A stretch of 64,000 nt of DNA from positions 3,846,501-3,910,500 of the forward strand of contig NC_063999.1 of NCBI RefSeq assembly GCF_932276165.1, given 5' to 3'. This DNA comes from Plutella xylostella (lineage: Eukaryota; Arthropoda; Insecta; Lepidoptera; Plutellidae). The translations under genes and the position numbers were made by a program. Positions within the stretch are counted from its first letter, which is position 1, and each line of letters opens with the position of its first letter. The notes below the pieces were generated by a model. That model saw nothing but the letters and a program-made list of their open reading frames with translations. It had not been told where the DNA came from and ran no database searches. Shown piece after piece: positions 1-11,079 of the stretch.

Positions 1-344
1 GTGTTTGTACTTATAAAAAATGGTTGCTGTATATAGTTTTTGTACTTTTCATGAGTTGCAGTGGCAGGCAATTAAATATATCAGGTGTGAGAGCCTTTAT
101 TTGACTCAAAATTTAAACATTTGTGCTTTCTCTTTACGTGAAATTCAAGTGGCACTTGATTTGAAACGCGGAGAGCAAACTACACTTTTGGTGCAAACAA
201 ACCGAGCTACCACAGTTCATGATTTTATTTAATAAGTTCACTATTTTATTTAACTATTCCATCGGTTTTATTTTGTTTGATATATTCATTGTATTTCAGT
301 AGATCAGATGATGATATGATGAGTAATTAATTGGGAGCATTCAT
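1..344. other. AT-rich non-coding stretch
   Basis: I see no gene here. One open frame of about 70 codons on the plus strand has no recognisable domain and is not supported. Confidence 0.5.
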
Positions 345-465
345 ACAGGATGTTCCAAAAGTGGTATACTTAGCCGAAAGGGGTGACTCAGCACGGGGTC
401 AATCTGCACAACTTTTGGAATTTGGAAATTCGTTTATAGAAATTCGCGAAAAAATAATCTTTTCT
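345..465 (+). repeat. ACAGGGTG-family interspersed repeat, copy 1
   Basis: Begins ACAGGATGTTCCAAAAGTGG and continues with GCCGAAAGGGGTGACTCAG, then a 'AAATTCGCGAAAAAA' block. The same order of blocks recurs near 15.7, 26.6, 32.6, 44.4/46.0 and 51.8 kb, so it is a dispersed repeat, probably a non-autonomous element. No coding capacity is seen and I cannot name the superfamily. Confidence 0.75.
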
Positions 466-493
466 ATAACGAATGCCCAATGTCTGGTTTACT

Positions 494-548
494 CATGGAA
501 ATAATAAGTACTTACGTACGTTGTGCGTAAGTACTTTTTACTTCCATG
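494..548. repeat. Imperfect inverted repeat (hairpin)
   Basis: The arms CATGGAAATAATAAGTACTT.. (494-516) and its complement (526-548) match at about 21 of 23 positions around a 9-base loop. It lies just past the ACAGGGTG-type repeat and could be part of it or a small fold-back insertion. The sequence from 549 to 962 has no gene I can support. Confidence 0.6.
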
Positions 549-971
549 TAAACTCAATGTCAAAATGTTGTCAGTATACGGTGTCTGGTTTGATTCACGC
601 AATCTTTCAATAAATGCTAGGAACAATACCGATGCCTCGGATATTCTTATCTTTGGTAAGTCATTAGAAAAATACTATTATTAACTGTCTTTAACTCTTC
701 AAAGATATTATTTAAATACATTTCATGGTACCGAGGTCTACTTCTACTTCTGCAAATAATTAAGAAAAAAATATCTTACATCATTTACCGCTGCATAATT
801 AGCATTGTTTGTCTCTACGACCTCGAGTGTCCTGTGGCGAACAAAGAGTTCTTAACCCTGTACTGTTTGACGAGTACCTACAAGGTGTTTCATTTCATCA
901 CCCTTTGAACAGAAATCAAGGACAATGTTCGTAATTTTTAACCAGTATAATTTTGAATTTGTTGATGTTTT

Positions 972-1360
972 GAAGCGTTCGTAGTCGAGCGGGCCTCAGT
1001 GATCGTCACTGATCGCTGAGGTTAAGCAACAACTGACACGGTCAGCCATTGGATGGGTGACCAATTTCAAGTGGTGCTTTTCTGGACGCTTCCGTGCTTC
1101 GGACGGCACGTTAAGCCGTGGGTCCCGGTTGCTGCTTCGGCAGCAGTCGTTAAGCCTAGTCAGAGGACTTCGGGCGGCTTGAAAACATCTGACAGTCGGG
1201 TTGCCTACTTACCCGACAACTCTCTCAGCACAAGCTTGCTTGTGTTGGGGTCCACCAACCCGCACTTGGCCAGCGTGGTGGACTAGGCCTAAACCCTTCC
1301 TTCATTGGAAGGAGACCCGTGCCCCAGCAGTGGGGACGTAATGGGTCGTGAATGTCGTGA
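972..1360 (+). mobile_element. 5S rRNA-derived SINE (SINE3-like) with RTE-like tail
   Basis: The head (about 1010-1062) resembles 5S rRNA: GGTTAAGCAACA, then GGTCAGCC and TTGGATGGGTGACC, the last being the internal C-box region used by RNA polymerase III. The 3' part contains GTGGACTAGGCCTAAACCC and CCCCAGCAGTGGGGAC, a motif family shared with Lepidopteran RTE-type LINE ends such as the copy at 6459-6473. It ends in short TGATGATG units. A candidate 9-bp target-site duplication TGATGTTTT flanks it (963-971 and 1361-1369). SINEs have no protein; the 77-codon frame at 1053-1286 is incidental. Known: 5S-derived SINEs use the 5S internal promoter and borrow a LINE's reverse transcriptase. Inferred: the partner is an RTE-type LINE. 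Confidence 0.82.
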
Positions 1361-1369
1361 TGATGTTTT

Positions 1370-3260
1370 TAATAATATCCACCAATATAATGCAAAAACT
1401 ATACTGAAAGCACTGAATCCTTAATACAGGTTTTGTGTAAACCTATCTAGGACGACAGCTAATCCTTAATCAGCTTATGTACATTTTTTAAATGACTCTA
1501 ACATTAATTATCGTTGTTTTAATTAAGTTAAAATAAACTAACAAACTATTTAACTGCCTCATTGTGCACGTATTTATAACTGTACTTTAAAGAATTCAAT
1601 AAATAAATAATTATTATTATTAATAATATATTTACTTAGTTGTAAAAACCAGGTTACCATTACCTTTGCACTTATGTAGGTAGGTAGTATTTAAATTTTA
1701 AATGCGAACCTTTACAGCTTTCCCGTCTGAAAGGGTAGATATCATTTTTATAGTTTAAAGACATTGTTTCATTTATGGACTGGATACGTATAAAACGTCG
1801 CTTTCAATCGTTAGCACGGATTTTAAAGCCTAAATATATTATCTGATAGAGATAACTTGGTAGGGATTATTATTTATCAAAAAAAAAATCTAAATTCTTT
1901 ATTGTTGTTACTTACAATAGATATAATATTATTACATTGTGGGTCTCTTCTTGTAAGTTTAAAAAACCTGTAGTAGAAAACGTAAGGATATATTTTTACC
2001 AAGTTTTATTGTTTGGTCTTTTCTTGTCATAGATTAAATGAAATAAAAAAATATTTATGTACTTACTTACTATTTACTAATGTCTTGTTTTGTCTGATAC
2101 AATTTTTTTATTCAATTAATTTGGTATTATGTCTGTGTCTATCACCGATTTTTTTGTCGATCCATGTGCGAACTTCTTCTAGGACTATCTACTAACGCAA
2201 GTATAGACTGTTCCTACCGGCAATAACTTTACCAATCCGATCCGATCCGACTGACCTATGACGTCATCAAATAAAGATGGCTGACTCGCCGCCATTACTG
2301 TCAACTTTGAAACTTTGCGAAATGGCGTGTTATTTGAGTTGTATGAGTTGCTACTAGATGACTGCAGAAAGGTCTCAGGGATAATCTTTCTGACCTCTGA
2401 AGGAGGCCTAATTCGTAACCGAGAAAAAGAGGTCACTGCTTTTTAAGATGTTTCTTTTACGTAGGTGTAGGTATTATTTAAGTATGTATAAGTACCTACA
2501 TGTTTTACCGGCATGACGACATAGATATTCTTACTTCTTTGTTATTCGAAGGGGTAGTCAAAGACAACGTGCCTCTTTTAGTGTGAGTCTTTGATAAATA
2601 ATACGAAAAATATAGAGTATCACATACAAAAACAAAGTACTAATGAATAAAGTAAAAAAAAATCTAATCTGGGAAGTGAAATATTATTTGTCGAGACGTT
2701 TCTTTTGCCCCAACCTATACTCCATCTTGTTCGTTTATTGTTTATCAAAGGCTTCCCTTGATAGAATTAAGTCAACGTACTTAAGTATATAGATTGTCTT
2801 TCAGAGGCAATCTATCCAATGTTCATAGAGTAGTAAATATACGTTCCTTGGTCCATAGCTAGGTAGAGGTACATATTTGCATTTCGGAGTGCAGTCGGTA
2901 AGCAAGTTTAGCGGAAATAAATGCTTACACCCCAGTTCTATTGTTGGAATGTTTTACACCCACCCGTTTTCATTCCGCTGGCTACGAAATGTTTCTGTAG
3001 CTCAACTACCGGGCTGTTTTTGAAAAGCACACTTCTTCGCCTATTGTCCACGGCTATTTATCGTGTCGCAAACTTAGAACTGGTTGGGGACATTTTTTAC
3101 AACACAAGAATCTACCTAGTGTAGGCTATATAGCTTTTAACAAACTGAAAGATTTTAATTTGGTTTAGTGTGCGTGTGGTTGGTGATGCTATGGATCGAA
3201 TATTTTTTTAAGCTTTTTGAAGATAGAAATGACGAAGATGGAGCTTGGGTGACTTGCACC
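1370..3260. other. AT-rich stretch without a supported gene
   Basis: Contains a CRE-like TGACGTCA at 2259-2266 and a short run of CCGATCCGATCCGA just upstream of it. An 83-codon minus-strand frame (2185-2436) covers this spot, but it has no domain and no splice context, so I do not call it a gene. Confidence 0.5.
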
Positions 3261-3358
3261 AAACATTTAAAGAAACTACATTAAATCTATTGCTCTCTTG
3301 CTTTGACAATATACTGACTGAGCAGGACAGAAATAGATTTAATTTCGTTTAAATGTTT
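3261..3358. mobile_element. MITE remnant with inverted AAACATTTAAA arms
   Basis: The left arm (3261-3291, AAACATTTAAAGAAACTACA..) and right arm (3332-3358) are imperfect inverted repeats. GACTTGCACC just outside the left arm resembles the GGGCCACTTGCA ends of the MITE at 52413-52553, whose arms also contain ATTAAATCTA blocks. It is most likely a degraded member of the same family. Confidence 0.6.
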
Positions 3359-4435
3359 CGTGTGTTATAAGAGCCAAATTAGTGTGCGCGTCTTTATTTT
3401 AGGGTACCGTACCGGCGCGGCCGCGGGTTGTATTTGCGCTGCGGTCTGCTATAGTCATATTCAGCGGAGGCTAATCATAACCAACCAACCACCTAATTAA
3501 CACAAATTCGTATTTTAGTTAACGTTTTGTACGAGAATTTGAGCGTGCCTCAGCATTTTACATAATAAGGTTTTACAAAACCTGTTTTGCATTTTAAACA
3601 ACTTTAAAGAAGGTTAACTAAAAACTTATGTACGTTAAATTGATATGAACGTATTACGTTAAAATACGCCATTTTATAGAGAATCCGGCTAATTATTTCA
3701 CCACGGTCACCATTGAAGATTTCATGCCTATTCGAAATAATAAAATTGAATTTACTAAATAATTTTATAAAAAAATGTGCAAGATGCAAGTCAAATGAAA
3801 TTACTTCATTTCATTATGCATTATACGAGAGAATATTCCAGGGGCAAAGTTGGAAGCGTTAGTTTGTAGGTAGAGTTTAATTTGACATTCATATTCATAT
3901 TAGGTTTGGCTAAATTAATTCAATAAATGTTTGTTTTCAGCTGAGCCATAGTTTCCTGAAGTACTTTAGTAAGGTGATTCAACCAACAACAACACTTAAA
4001 TTTCCAAAAGACTAGACTAATATCCTTATAAATTAAATGATTAATAATTTTAACTTTTATTTTATTAATTACAAAGATATTCAATTATAATATGTTTTAT
4101 TATGTTTATCTATTTTTAGTTAGTATAAATAACCAACACCGATGTCCTGGCTATAAATATATATTTTTTTAATACAGGTATTTAGTTCTTGGTCTTTGAA
4201 TCTTGATTATTTCTTTCTTCTTACTTTCTTCATTACCAAATTGTGCTTCACAGTTTTCTAATCGAATTACAGACGATCGCATACCTGGTAAACAAAATAA
4301 TCTATTTTTCAGCACTGACCTGCGAGCGGCGAAACGCGGCCAAACTTTCGATTTTATTTCTCGATTTGCCAATTGGCCAGCTCCCCCTTGAGGGAAGTTT
4401 TGTTTTCTTACTTTCTCCACTCATATATTAAGCCG
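3359..4435. other. AT-rich stretch without a supported gene
   Basis: Overlapping short frames occur on both strands at 4169-4431, but none has domain content or a splice context. I see nothing else here beyond simple AT-rich sequence. Confidence 0.5.
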
Positions 4436-4622
4436 TGCCGTCCCACTGACACCCCGGCTTAGGATTGCTGGCGAGGCCTGGCGGGTGGTGAGGATCGGGT
4501 TGGATCGACAGAAAGAGCCCCCCCTTATCCGAACGGAGAGTAATTTGTAAAAATTGACGTTCATCAGAAAATTTTATATTTGTACGATGAATAAAAAAAT
4601 TTGACTTTGACTTTTGACTTTG
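4436..4622 (+). repeat. Non-LTR element 3' end with TGACTTT tail
   Basis: GC-rich sequence (4436-4540) runs into GATGAATAAAAAAA and ends in a short microsatellite of TGACTTT-like units (4600-4622). This is the layout of a LINE or SINE 3' terminus with a tandem tail. No coding part is left. Confidence 0.6.
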
Positions 4623-5879
4623 GTTGGCCGCGTATTTTCAACTTTGTCTGCTATCGCCATCGTTTATAGCAGCAAGGGGCGCTTGAAAAAAGTTTTGTAT
4701 CCCACCAACTATCAAAGCATTGCGCTGACGTTGGCGTGACGCTAAACTTATGACTTCTTGTCGTCCGCGTCTTGCACCCCGCACTAGCCCTACTCACACC
4801 TCTAATTCTGATAGCTGTCACATTGAAAGTGATAGTGATAGAAGCAGTAACACGTTTAGTTAGCCCGTGAATCTATCGCGTTGCTATCGATCCCGCTGGG
4901 CGTCGTGTGGCGGGACGAGCTCGCCTCCGCCGCGCTGTCTGGCTTATCGTGGACCTGGAGGGTTACTCTATACTTACGAAAAACTAACGAACGAGAGCTG
5001 CCGCCAATCGGCACGTTCAATACAACAAGATAGAGAAACTTCGTTTTTCGTCATATATGTAGAGTGACCCGCCTGCTGTTCAACGCCTGGGTTAAAACTG
5101 TGACCTTTGTGTTCATGTTGCCCTGGTACAATCGCACATTTTTGCTTTGAGTTTAAAGCTATTTTACTTAAGTGTCTTAAGTAATTGTTTCATTTTAAAT
5201 ATGCAATAGGGTTTAGTCCTGTGCTAGGCTTGTGCATTTTATTGATACTTACTAAAAACTCAAATAACATAGATTTAACAATCAATTATAGCGATCTCTT
5301 CCAGACAACCTTCGCTATTAGGTATTTTATTACGTCATTAAGTCACAACATTTTATTGAATAGAATGTCGGGCTCCTCTCTTTTAAAACAAAATGTCGCT
5401 AAAACAGACTTAGCAAGAAATCGATACAAAAGAAGTGGCAGGATTTGCCATTTGGGCTCGGCCAATTTGTTATTTTGTACCTAGTACTCCGTGACATTCT
5501 CCTTTAATACAAAATACCAAAAAATACAAATTATCTTTATTTTATCTTAACAAAAACGTAATCAATCAAACAAAGTTATACTTTATACTTAAAAAAAATA
5601 CACATGTGTTAGTACCTTAGTTAATATGTACACTGAATGATTGGTTAAATCGCCGTTTGTTTTAGAACTGCAGTCGGATGTGGCTCGTCTATTTGTGATT
5701 ACTCGAATAATTGTAAATCATTGGGTTTGTTAATTCAGAGAGCTTTCACTCGCAAGCGTTTGTTTTGATTGAACGTTTGTGTTGTGTGATTCATGTGGGA
5801 TGATTTTCAGTAACACGTACATAGTGGGTCGCACTGACTATAAAATCTGTGTAGTTTCTGGTTAAATGCTTGTTAATAT
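4623..5879. other. Mixed-composition stretch without a supported gene
   Basis: A GC-richer segment (about 4730-5080) carries short open frames only. A 99-codon frame (5185-5484, plus) shows a hydrophobic start but no known domain or conserved context; it is not supported as a gene. Confidence 0.45.
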
Positions 5880-6096
5880 GTACGGTGGCCTGCGCCTTAA
5901 AGTATACAGGCGGAGTTTTTAAAATAGCGACCTCAAGCTCACACGCTGCTCAAGCACATCCACATAAACACCACTGCTACACACATCACACACAGCACGT
6001 CCCCGGATTTATAACAGATGTAGCTGGTCCCTTCATCATCAGGGATCGCTATTTTAAAAACTCCGCCTGTATACTTTTAGGCGCAGGCCACCGTAC
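5880..6096. mobile_element. MITE with 51-bp terminal inverted repeats
   Basis: Left arm 5880-5930 (GTACGGTGGCCTGCGCC..) and right arm 6046-6096 (..GGCGCAGGCCACCGTAC) are inverted copies differing at about one position. The 115-bp centre has no coding content. Long, nearly identical arms in a 217-bp unit are the hallmark of a miniature inverted-repeat transposable element. The frame crossing it (5870-6124) is incidental. I could not identify a clear target-site duplication, so the superfamily is open. Confidence 0.88.
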
Positions 6097-6181
6097 TACT
6101 ATCATCTGCTACCACAAAACATAATTTAAATTCATCATATTAAACTACAAATATCTAAAAAACTAACGTAGGTATAAAGGT

Positions 6182-6513
6182 CAGACCGCGTCAGAAACAC
6201 CACACTGCGCTCCGCCACTCGCATAAAAGACGTAGGTGCACAGACCGCTAAGCTGAAGTGGGCCTGGGCAGGCCACGTCATGCGAATGCACCCGGACCGG
6301 TGGGCAAAAATTATAACCGAGTGGGTGCCGAGCGACGGACGCAGGCGCCCAGGTAGACCTAGGCGGAGATGGCGGGACGACCTGGACAGATTTTTGCCGG
6401 ATTGGCGTCAGGTGGTCGACAATAGAGACGTGTGGAGTGAACATGGGGAGGCCTTTGCCCAGCAGTGGGACACTGAAATGGCTACATAAAAAAAAAAAAA
6501 AAAAAAAAAAAAA
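6182..6513 (+). mobile_element. 5'-truncated RTE-type LINE with target-site duplication
   Basis: A 332-bp insertion carries the last part of an RTE reverse-transcriptase ORF and ends in 26 consecutive A residues (6488-6513). It is flanked by a perfect 11-bp duplication GGTATAAAGGT (6171-6181 and 6514-6524). Severe 5' truncation, a poly(A) end and a direct repeat show target-primed insertion. The intact frame, pure A tail and perfect duplication indicate a recent event. Confidence 0.95.
6184..6489 (+). pseudogene. C-terminal fragment of RTE endonuclease-reverse transcriptase
   Basis: The frame from 6184 reads without interruption for 101 codons to the TAA at 6487-6489. It contains KLKWAWAGHVMRM, GRRRPGRPRRRWRDDLD and WRQVVDNRDVWSEHGEAFAQ, which I recognise as the C-terminal tail that follows the RT domain in Lepidopteran RTE elements. 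The endonuclease and RT catalytic parts are absent because the copy is 5'-truncated, so this is a dead fragment. The antisense 157-codon frame over the same place is a shadow that reads the poly(A) as poly-phenylalanine. Confidence 0.93.
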
Positions 6514-6524
6514 GGTATAAAGGT

Positions 6525-7149
6525 AAGTTTCTACATAAATCAAGAAATCAGCGAATCTCTCCCGCATATCCCCCCGCATAGATACAAGAAACCAGTGACA
6601 TAATAATATCTCATATCTCACGAGGCGAGAACACCCTCCTGACCTTACTCGCAAACTTATTCACCCAAAGACGCTCGATTGAACGAACATCCAGCGGCTT
6701 GATCGAACCCGCCTACCCTCACTCAACAAAATATAAGCACAATGGTCGATCGATGGTGGAGGTGGCGCCTTATTTGGCAACGAGCTCACTTTTAAAATCG
6801 TGTCAAGTTTTACTGCTGGTTCTGCGCGCCCCAATTTCCTCTTCGCCAGACACTTATGAGTGTAGCGGCTGCTTTATTGCGGATTATTAGCCGAGCGGGT
6901 ATCGTATATATTGTGTCGTTTATGGGTTTTACAGATTTGTCGGGTCGCGGTTTGAATGCTGTTGGTTTGTTAGTTTGTGTGTTACAATTGCAACTCATGG
7001 TATCGTAGAAATCAGATCGTCTAGCTAGATGGTAGGTCTGATATTGATATTTCCAATGTAAAAATGTGTTGTCATTTGAACATGAATTTTCAGTAGATCT
7101 AAGTTCGAATAACGCTGTTTAATAGTTTTTCATAGCACCAAAAAGAATA
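6525..7149. other. Unique-looking stretch without a supported gene
   Basis: Only short frames of about 60 codons on both strands at 6699-6998; none is supported. Confidence 0.45.
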
Positions 7150-9817
7150 GTAAGGTAACGGGTCCATATTCCGAGGTAAATAACAACATTTGAAAGTAAG
7201 TAAGAAAAATAAGCATTTGTAACCATCAATATTGATGTGAAATATTGTCTTCTGTAAGAATATACGTTAAATTTTATATTTCTTAACACAGATTCATTGA
7301 TAACACATTAATTATACTTAAAAAAATATAATTTATTACACATGTCGATTTGCCCTTATACCGAGGTAGGATTATGGTTTCTTCCATATACCGAGGTAGC
7401 CTGTTCCATATTCCGAGTTAGTCCTGTCAGTGGCTCCATGAGTGTGGCCATGAACATAAGGAAATTACAATCTAAAATATGGATATACTTTTTTAACCCT
7501 AAAGTACTCCAAATAAATTTAATTATTCTAAATAGTAGTTGAAAATAATGAAAAGAATTAAATACTCTCCATTTATATTGGTTTTCGTGATAATTTCTAT
7601 TATTTATGTAACATTTTCATAATTCATTATTGCAACTGGTAACATTGGCTAGAAAAAATATTCATAATGCTTCTATGATGTTCTATGGACTTTTCCAAAC
7701 GATTAAAAAAAAAATAGAGTAGAGATGGGGTAAATTGATGAAATAGTGACAGTAATCGAATATAATCGATTATTGAACTCGAATGATTTAAACATTTTTT
7801 ACTATAGTTTTTATCTAAGTAAGGTCTAAAATTTTTCCACGATATTTTATGTTCTTACTTAAATGTTTAAAAGTTGATGATACGTAATAAAAGTAGATGT
7901 GTAAGGGATGAGGAAAAGTATCGAATACTTACAAAAGCCAAATACCTTATCAGTACTAATTTCCGATGAGTACCTAATGTATTTACCATAAACGAATATG
8001 ATTATAATAAAAGTATCTACCCAGGAATCGATCCAGCATCGATTATTTTTTCATTCAAGCATAGGTCGGAAGCAAGGAACATTGCACTAGGTACATCTCT
8101 ATGGCGCATGCGCGCTGGACTGGAGGCGCGCCGGCGCCATGTTCAATTTTCCGCCGAAAAGTTTGCCGCTATTCTTTGAAAGTATTTTTGTTAAGTCTTT
8201 ACATTAGAAAACAAACATCTTTTATTAAATTATTATGTTTGTATTTGCAATATGCAATTGGAAAATCGATAAGGTAAGCTTGTGTGCGAATTATTTTAGG
8301 AAATTACGTAAAATGGAAATATTTTTATGTTTTTATCAGTAATTTGGCATCAGTTTAGTTACTAACCTAGGTTTTTGTTCTAGCGTTTTCGTTTCTAAAC
8401 TCACTAAGTTTTGTGAAAATGGGTACCAACTTATAAGGATAAGCTTAATTCTGTCAACTATCCATACAATTTACCTACTTACTTTATTTTTCAGTGACAA
8501 CAACAAGAAAATGAAAAAATCAACCAGACCCCTAAACCAAACATGAAATGCAGTATACAGGACATTCATTTATCTGGGAATTCTGGGATAACAATATTAC
8601 AACGGCCATCAGACCTCGAAGTAGAAGGATAATGGAAATAAAATACAGAAATGAAATTAGGCAATTGTGTATATAAGTGTTATAAAAACTCCACGGTCGT
8701 GTGTGTTATTTTATTCACCCAAATAAAGTTTTACGTCTACAAATTTCTTTCTTTCTTCTTTTATAAAGAGTAATAAGTAGGTAGTATCTAGTAGTAGTTT
8801 CGTAAATTCAGGCATATCTATCCACACCCCTTTTATATTTAGGAAGAAAGTCGCTAATTCATCTTGATTTTATGGTTTGATGACGGCATCGGATGACACT
8901 GCGAAGGTGTGATGTAGTCATATTCCGATTTCCGAGGTACCTACCTATGTAAAATGTCATACTCCATGTTAGGGGTTCAGCAAGTATTTTAATAATCCAT
9001 ATTCCGAGTTATCAAATTATCGATTTAGAAACAACATAGATTTGTTACTCAAATCATACATAAAATATTGGTAAAATTATGTATCACTTACGTTAATAGC
9101 GATGAAATAACACTGTTTTTTATCATTTCAAATATACATACTAAGTTAAGGTTTTCTATGTAACCATGATTTTTGGGTCAACAATTATCGTGTCATATTA
9201 AGATTCCTAGAGGATATTTTGTACCGCCGAATTAGGTTATAAGCTTGTCACGTTCATCATTATTATTATGTAATCAAGCATATACTTCAAATGTTATTAT
9301 TTGTAAAGTTATAAGCTAAAAATCATGACATAGTATTTTTCCTTATACCGAGGGTAACTCGGAGTTAGGAACAACGTATAAAAATCAGGCCCTTATACCG
9401 AGGTATTTTGTTTTTGAGTTTAAAGGGGTTAAATTAGTTTAAAAAGAGTTAAAATTTAAATTTAATGTAAGTATAAGAATATAATAAACTAAATATAAAC
9501 TATTTACAAAGTTGAACGTCGTATAAATATTAAAAAACACAATTATTAAATATGGCTGGCCTTACGTAAGCCGGGTCGCGTTTGTATGAAAAACATGGCG
9601 GCGTCGCCCTCACGGCACATTACATGAGTTTTTAGTAATTTTAGGCAATTTTAAACATATTTACTACATCAAGTAGTTTCAGTTAAAGATAATGAACGAT
9701 TAAATGTAATTTTAGAGTATCCAAACCTATTAAAATGAGTAATAATCATGAAAATAAATATAACTCGAAATAAGGACGCCATTTTGATTACCGCGATATA
9801 TGGACCCGTTACCTTAC
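7150..9817. mobile_element. Candidate 2.7-kb DNA element with 20-bp inverted ends and CCGAG motif repeats
   Basis: GTAAGGTAACGGGTCCATAT (7150-7169) recurs exactly inverted at 9798-9817. Between the ends, a motif of the form CC(A/T)TAT(T/A)CCGAG(G/T)TA occurs at about 7163, 7353, 7386, 7409, 8996, 9343 and 9391, with partial copies near 8925 and 9757. Such subterminal repeats are usual in non-autonomous DNA transposons, where they bind transposase. No transposase frame is visible and I find no clear target-site duplication. The element could instead be a composite or a domesticated repeat. The ends and repeats are seen; the transposon identity is inference. Confidence 0.7.
8104..8730 (+). other. 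Candidate small spliced transcription unit inside the 7.15-9.82 kb element
   Basis: A GC-rich patch carries GGCGCATGCGCG (8103-8114), an NRF-1-type palindrome. It is followed by a short ORF with a good start context (8139-8207, 22 codons), a strong donor AAG|GTAAGC at 8274, an acceptor TTTTTCAG ending at 8494, and AATAAA at 8722-8727. The 221-bp intron would be normal for insects. The joined exons hold no reading frame longer than about 25 codons, so a product would be a non-coding RNA or micropeptide. All of this is motif-based; no expression evidence exists here. Confidence 0.3.
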
Positions 9818-10974
9818 CTTAATACCTTAGGTAGCAGCTTAGGTATTTTTGTACTGTTACATTCAAAAATATTCAACACCTTTGATACTCATTGTGAGCC
9901 TCGTGGTCCTGAAAGCATGATTGGTAAAATTTATGCAATAATTTTTATGCAAATTCAAACTTTCAACGCGATCTCTATAATATTATCGATTAGTCCAAAG
10001 AGCAAAAAAATACCTAAACTTAGGTCCCCCGAGCCACACACATGATAGGTCGTAGCCTTGATTGATTAATGACTCACCCAACTTGGAACAAGTTCTGCGG
10101 TTTCAGATTTCAGCGTTCAGTTTACTCACTTACCTAACTACGAGTAGCTGTTAATTACCGTGCGTCAGGGATCGAACTTTCAGTGGGTTTATTAGCCGGC
10201 GGGACCCCAAATGAGGGTTCTGTTTTTTTACTTAGCTTTGAAAAACCTCTTGGAAGAGATTCAAATTTAGTATTTGCTTTTTTATGGAGATATGAAGTGA
10301 ATGCTGTACGCAGTGTTACTTTTCTATCTTGTTAGCGATTCGAAAATGTGCAAAATTTGATGTTAAGGTCTGAACTATAGACGTAGTAACTAACTTTTAA
10401 TCTGTGCTACAATTTACTGTATAGTAGAAATATGACTACCAGGTTTGCTTACACCTAACTACAGCAGAAAAGAAACAAAATCTGTTTATTAGTTCTGATA
10501 ATCGTCAGGTTAATTTACCGACAAAAAAAATTGTATTTTGTAACAATTATCCACAATAACGCAGACAAGCCTGAGTTTTCTTTTATCTACATTACGGTCA
10601 GTTACAAAAAGAGCCTTTGAAAATTACGTTTGCAATCAAAAGTTACCTTTGTGGAGCTCGCAATCATTTTCATTACTGTCTGACCCGAATGGGGCACTGT
10701 GAAATGGAACCGTTCTTACAATAAACTGTAGAGTACTTTGTGAGAGTGATGAGACAAAATGTGGATTTTATATCGACTCTTTTTGAAATATTTGCAGTTA
10801 TTATTATCTTGTGGAGAACTGCACTTTTTCATTCTAACTTTCGCGAGTAAGCTCCAGGTCATCATCGTATTGTTTTGTTATAAGAACTATATTCAGGTTC
10901 TTAATTTCAATTTAATCAGTTAATAGGACCCAATACATCAAAAATAATTTTCAAAGTCCGTCCATAACTACATA
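9818..10974. other. AT-rich stretch without a supported gene
   Basis: A frame of 81 codons (9800-10045) starts inside the element end and is not supported. Fragments such as GGACCCCAAATGAGGGTTC near 10200 look like old repeats. Confidence 0.45.
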
Positions 10975-10994
10975 CTAGCGAAGATATCGGTGGA

Positions 10995-11050
10995 CATACA
11001 CAAAAAAACATTAAGACAAATTGAGAACCTCCTCCATTTTTCGAAGTCAA
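10995..11050 (+). repeat. Interspersed repeat 'GAACCTCCTCC..TTCGAAGTC', copy 1
   Basis: ACAAATTGAGAACCTCCTCC followed by TTTTTCGAAGTCAATAAAAA matches a second copy at 58150-58195 (AAATTGGGAACCTCCTCC, TTCGAAGTCGATTAGAAAG). It is the end of a dispersed repeat of unknown class. Confidence 0.7.
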
Positions 11051-11079
11051 TAAAAAATATGAAAAATGCGGTTGGAATC

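Noticed and set aside
1000..1062. Genuine 5S rRNA gene
   Set aside because: Only the internal promoter-like part of 5S is present, and it runs into a LINE-like tail flanked by a short duplication.
2185..2436. 83-codon minus-strand frame with a Ser/Asn-rich stretch
   Set aside because: There is no domain, and the region contains a CRE-like site and CCGATCC repeats that suggest repeat or regulatory DNA rather than a gene.
6181..6654. 157-codon minus-strand frame
   Set aside because: It is antisense to the RTE fragment and reads the poly(A) tail as a phenylalanine run.
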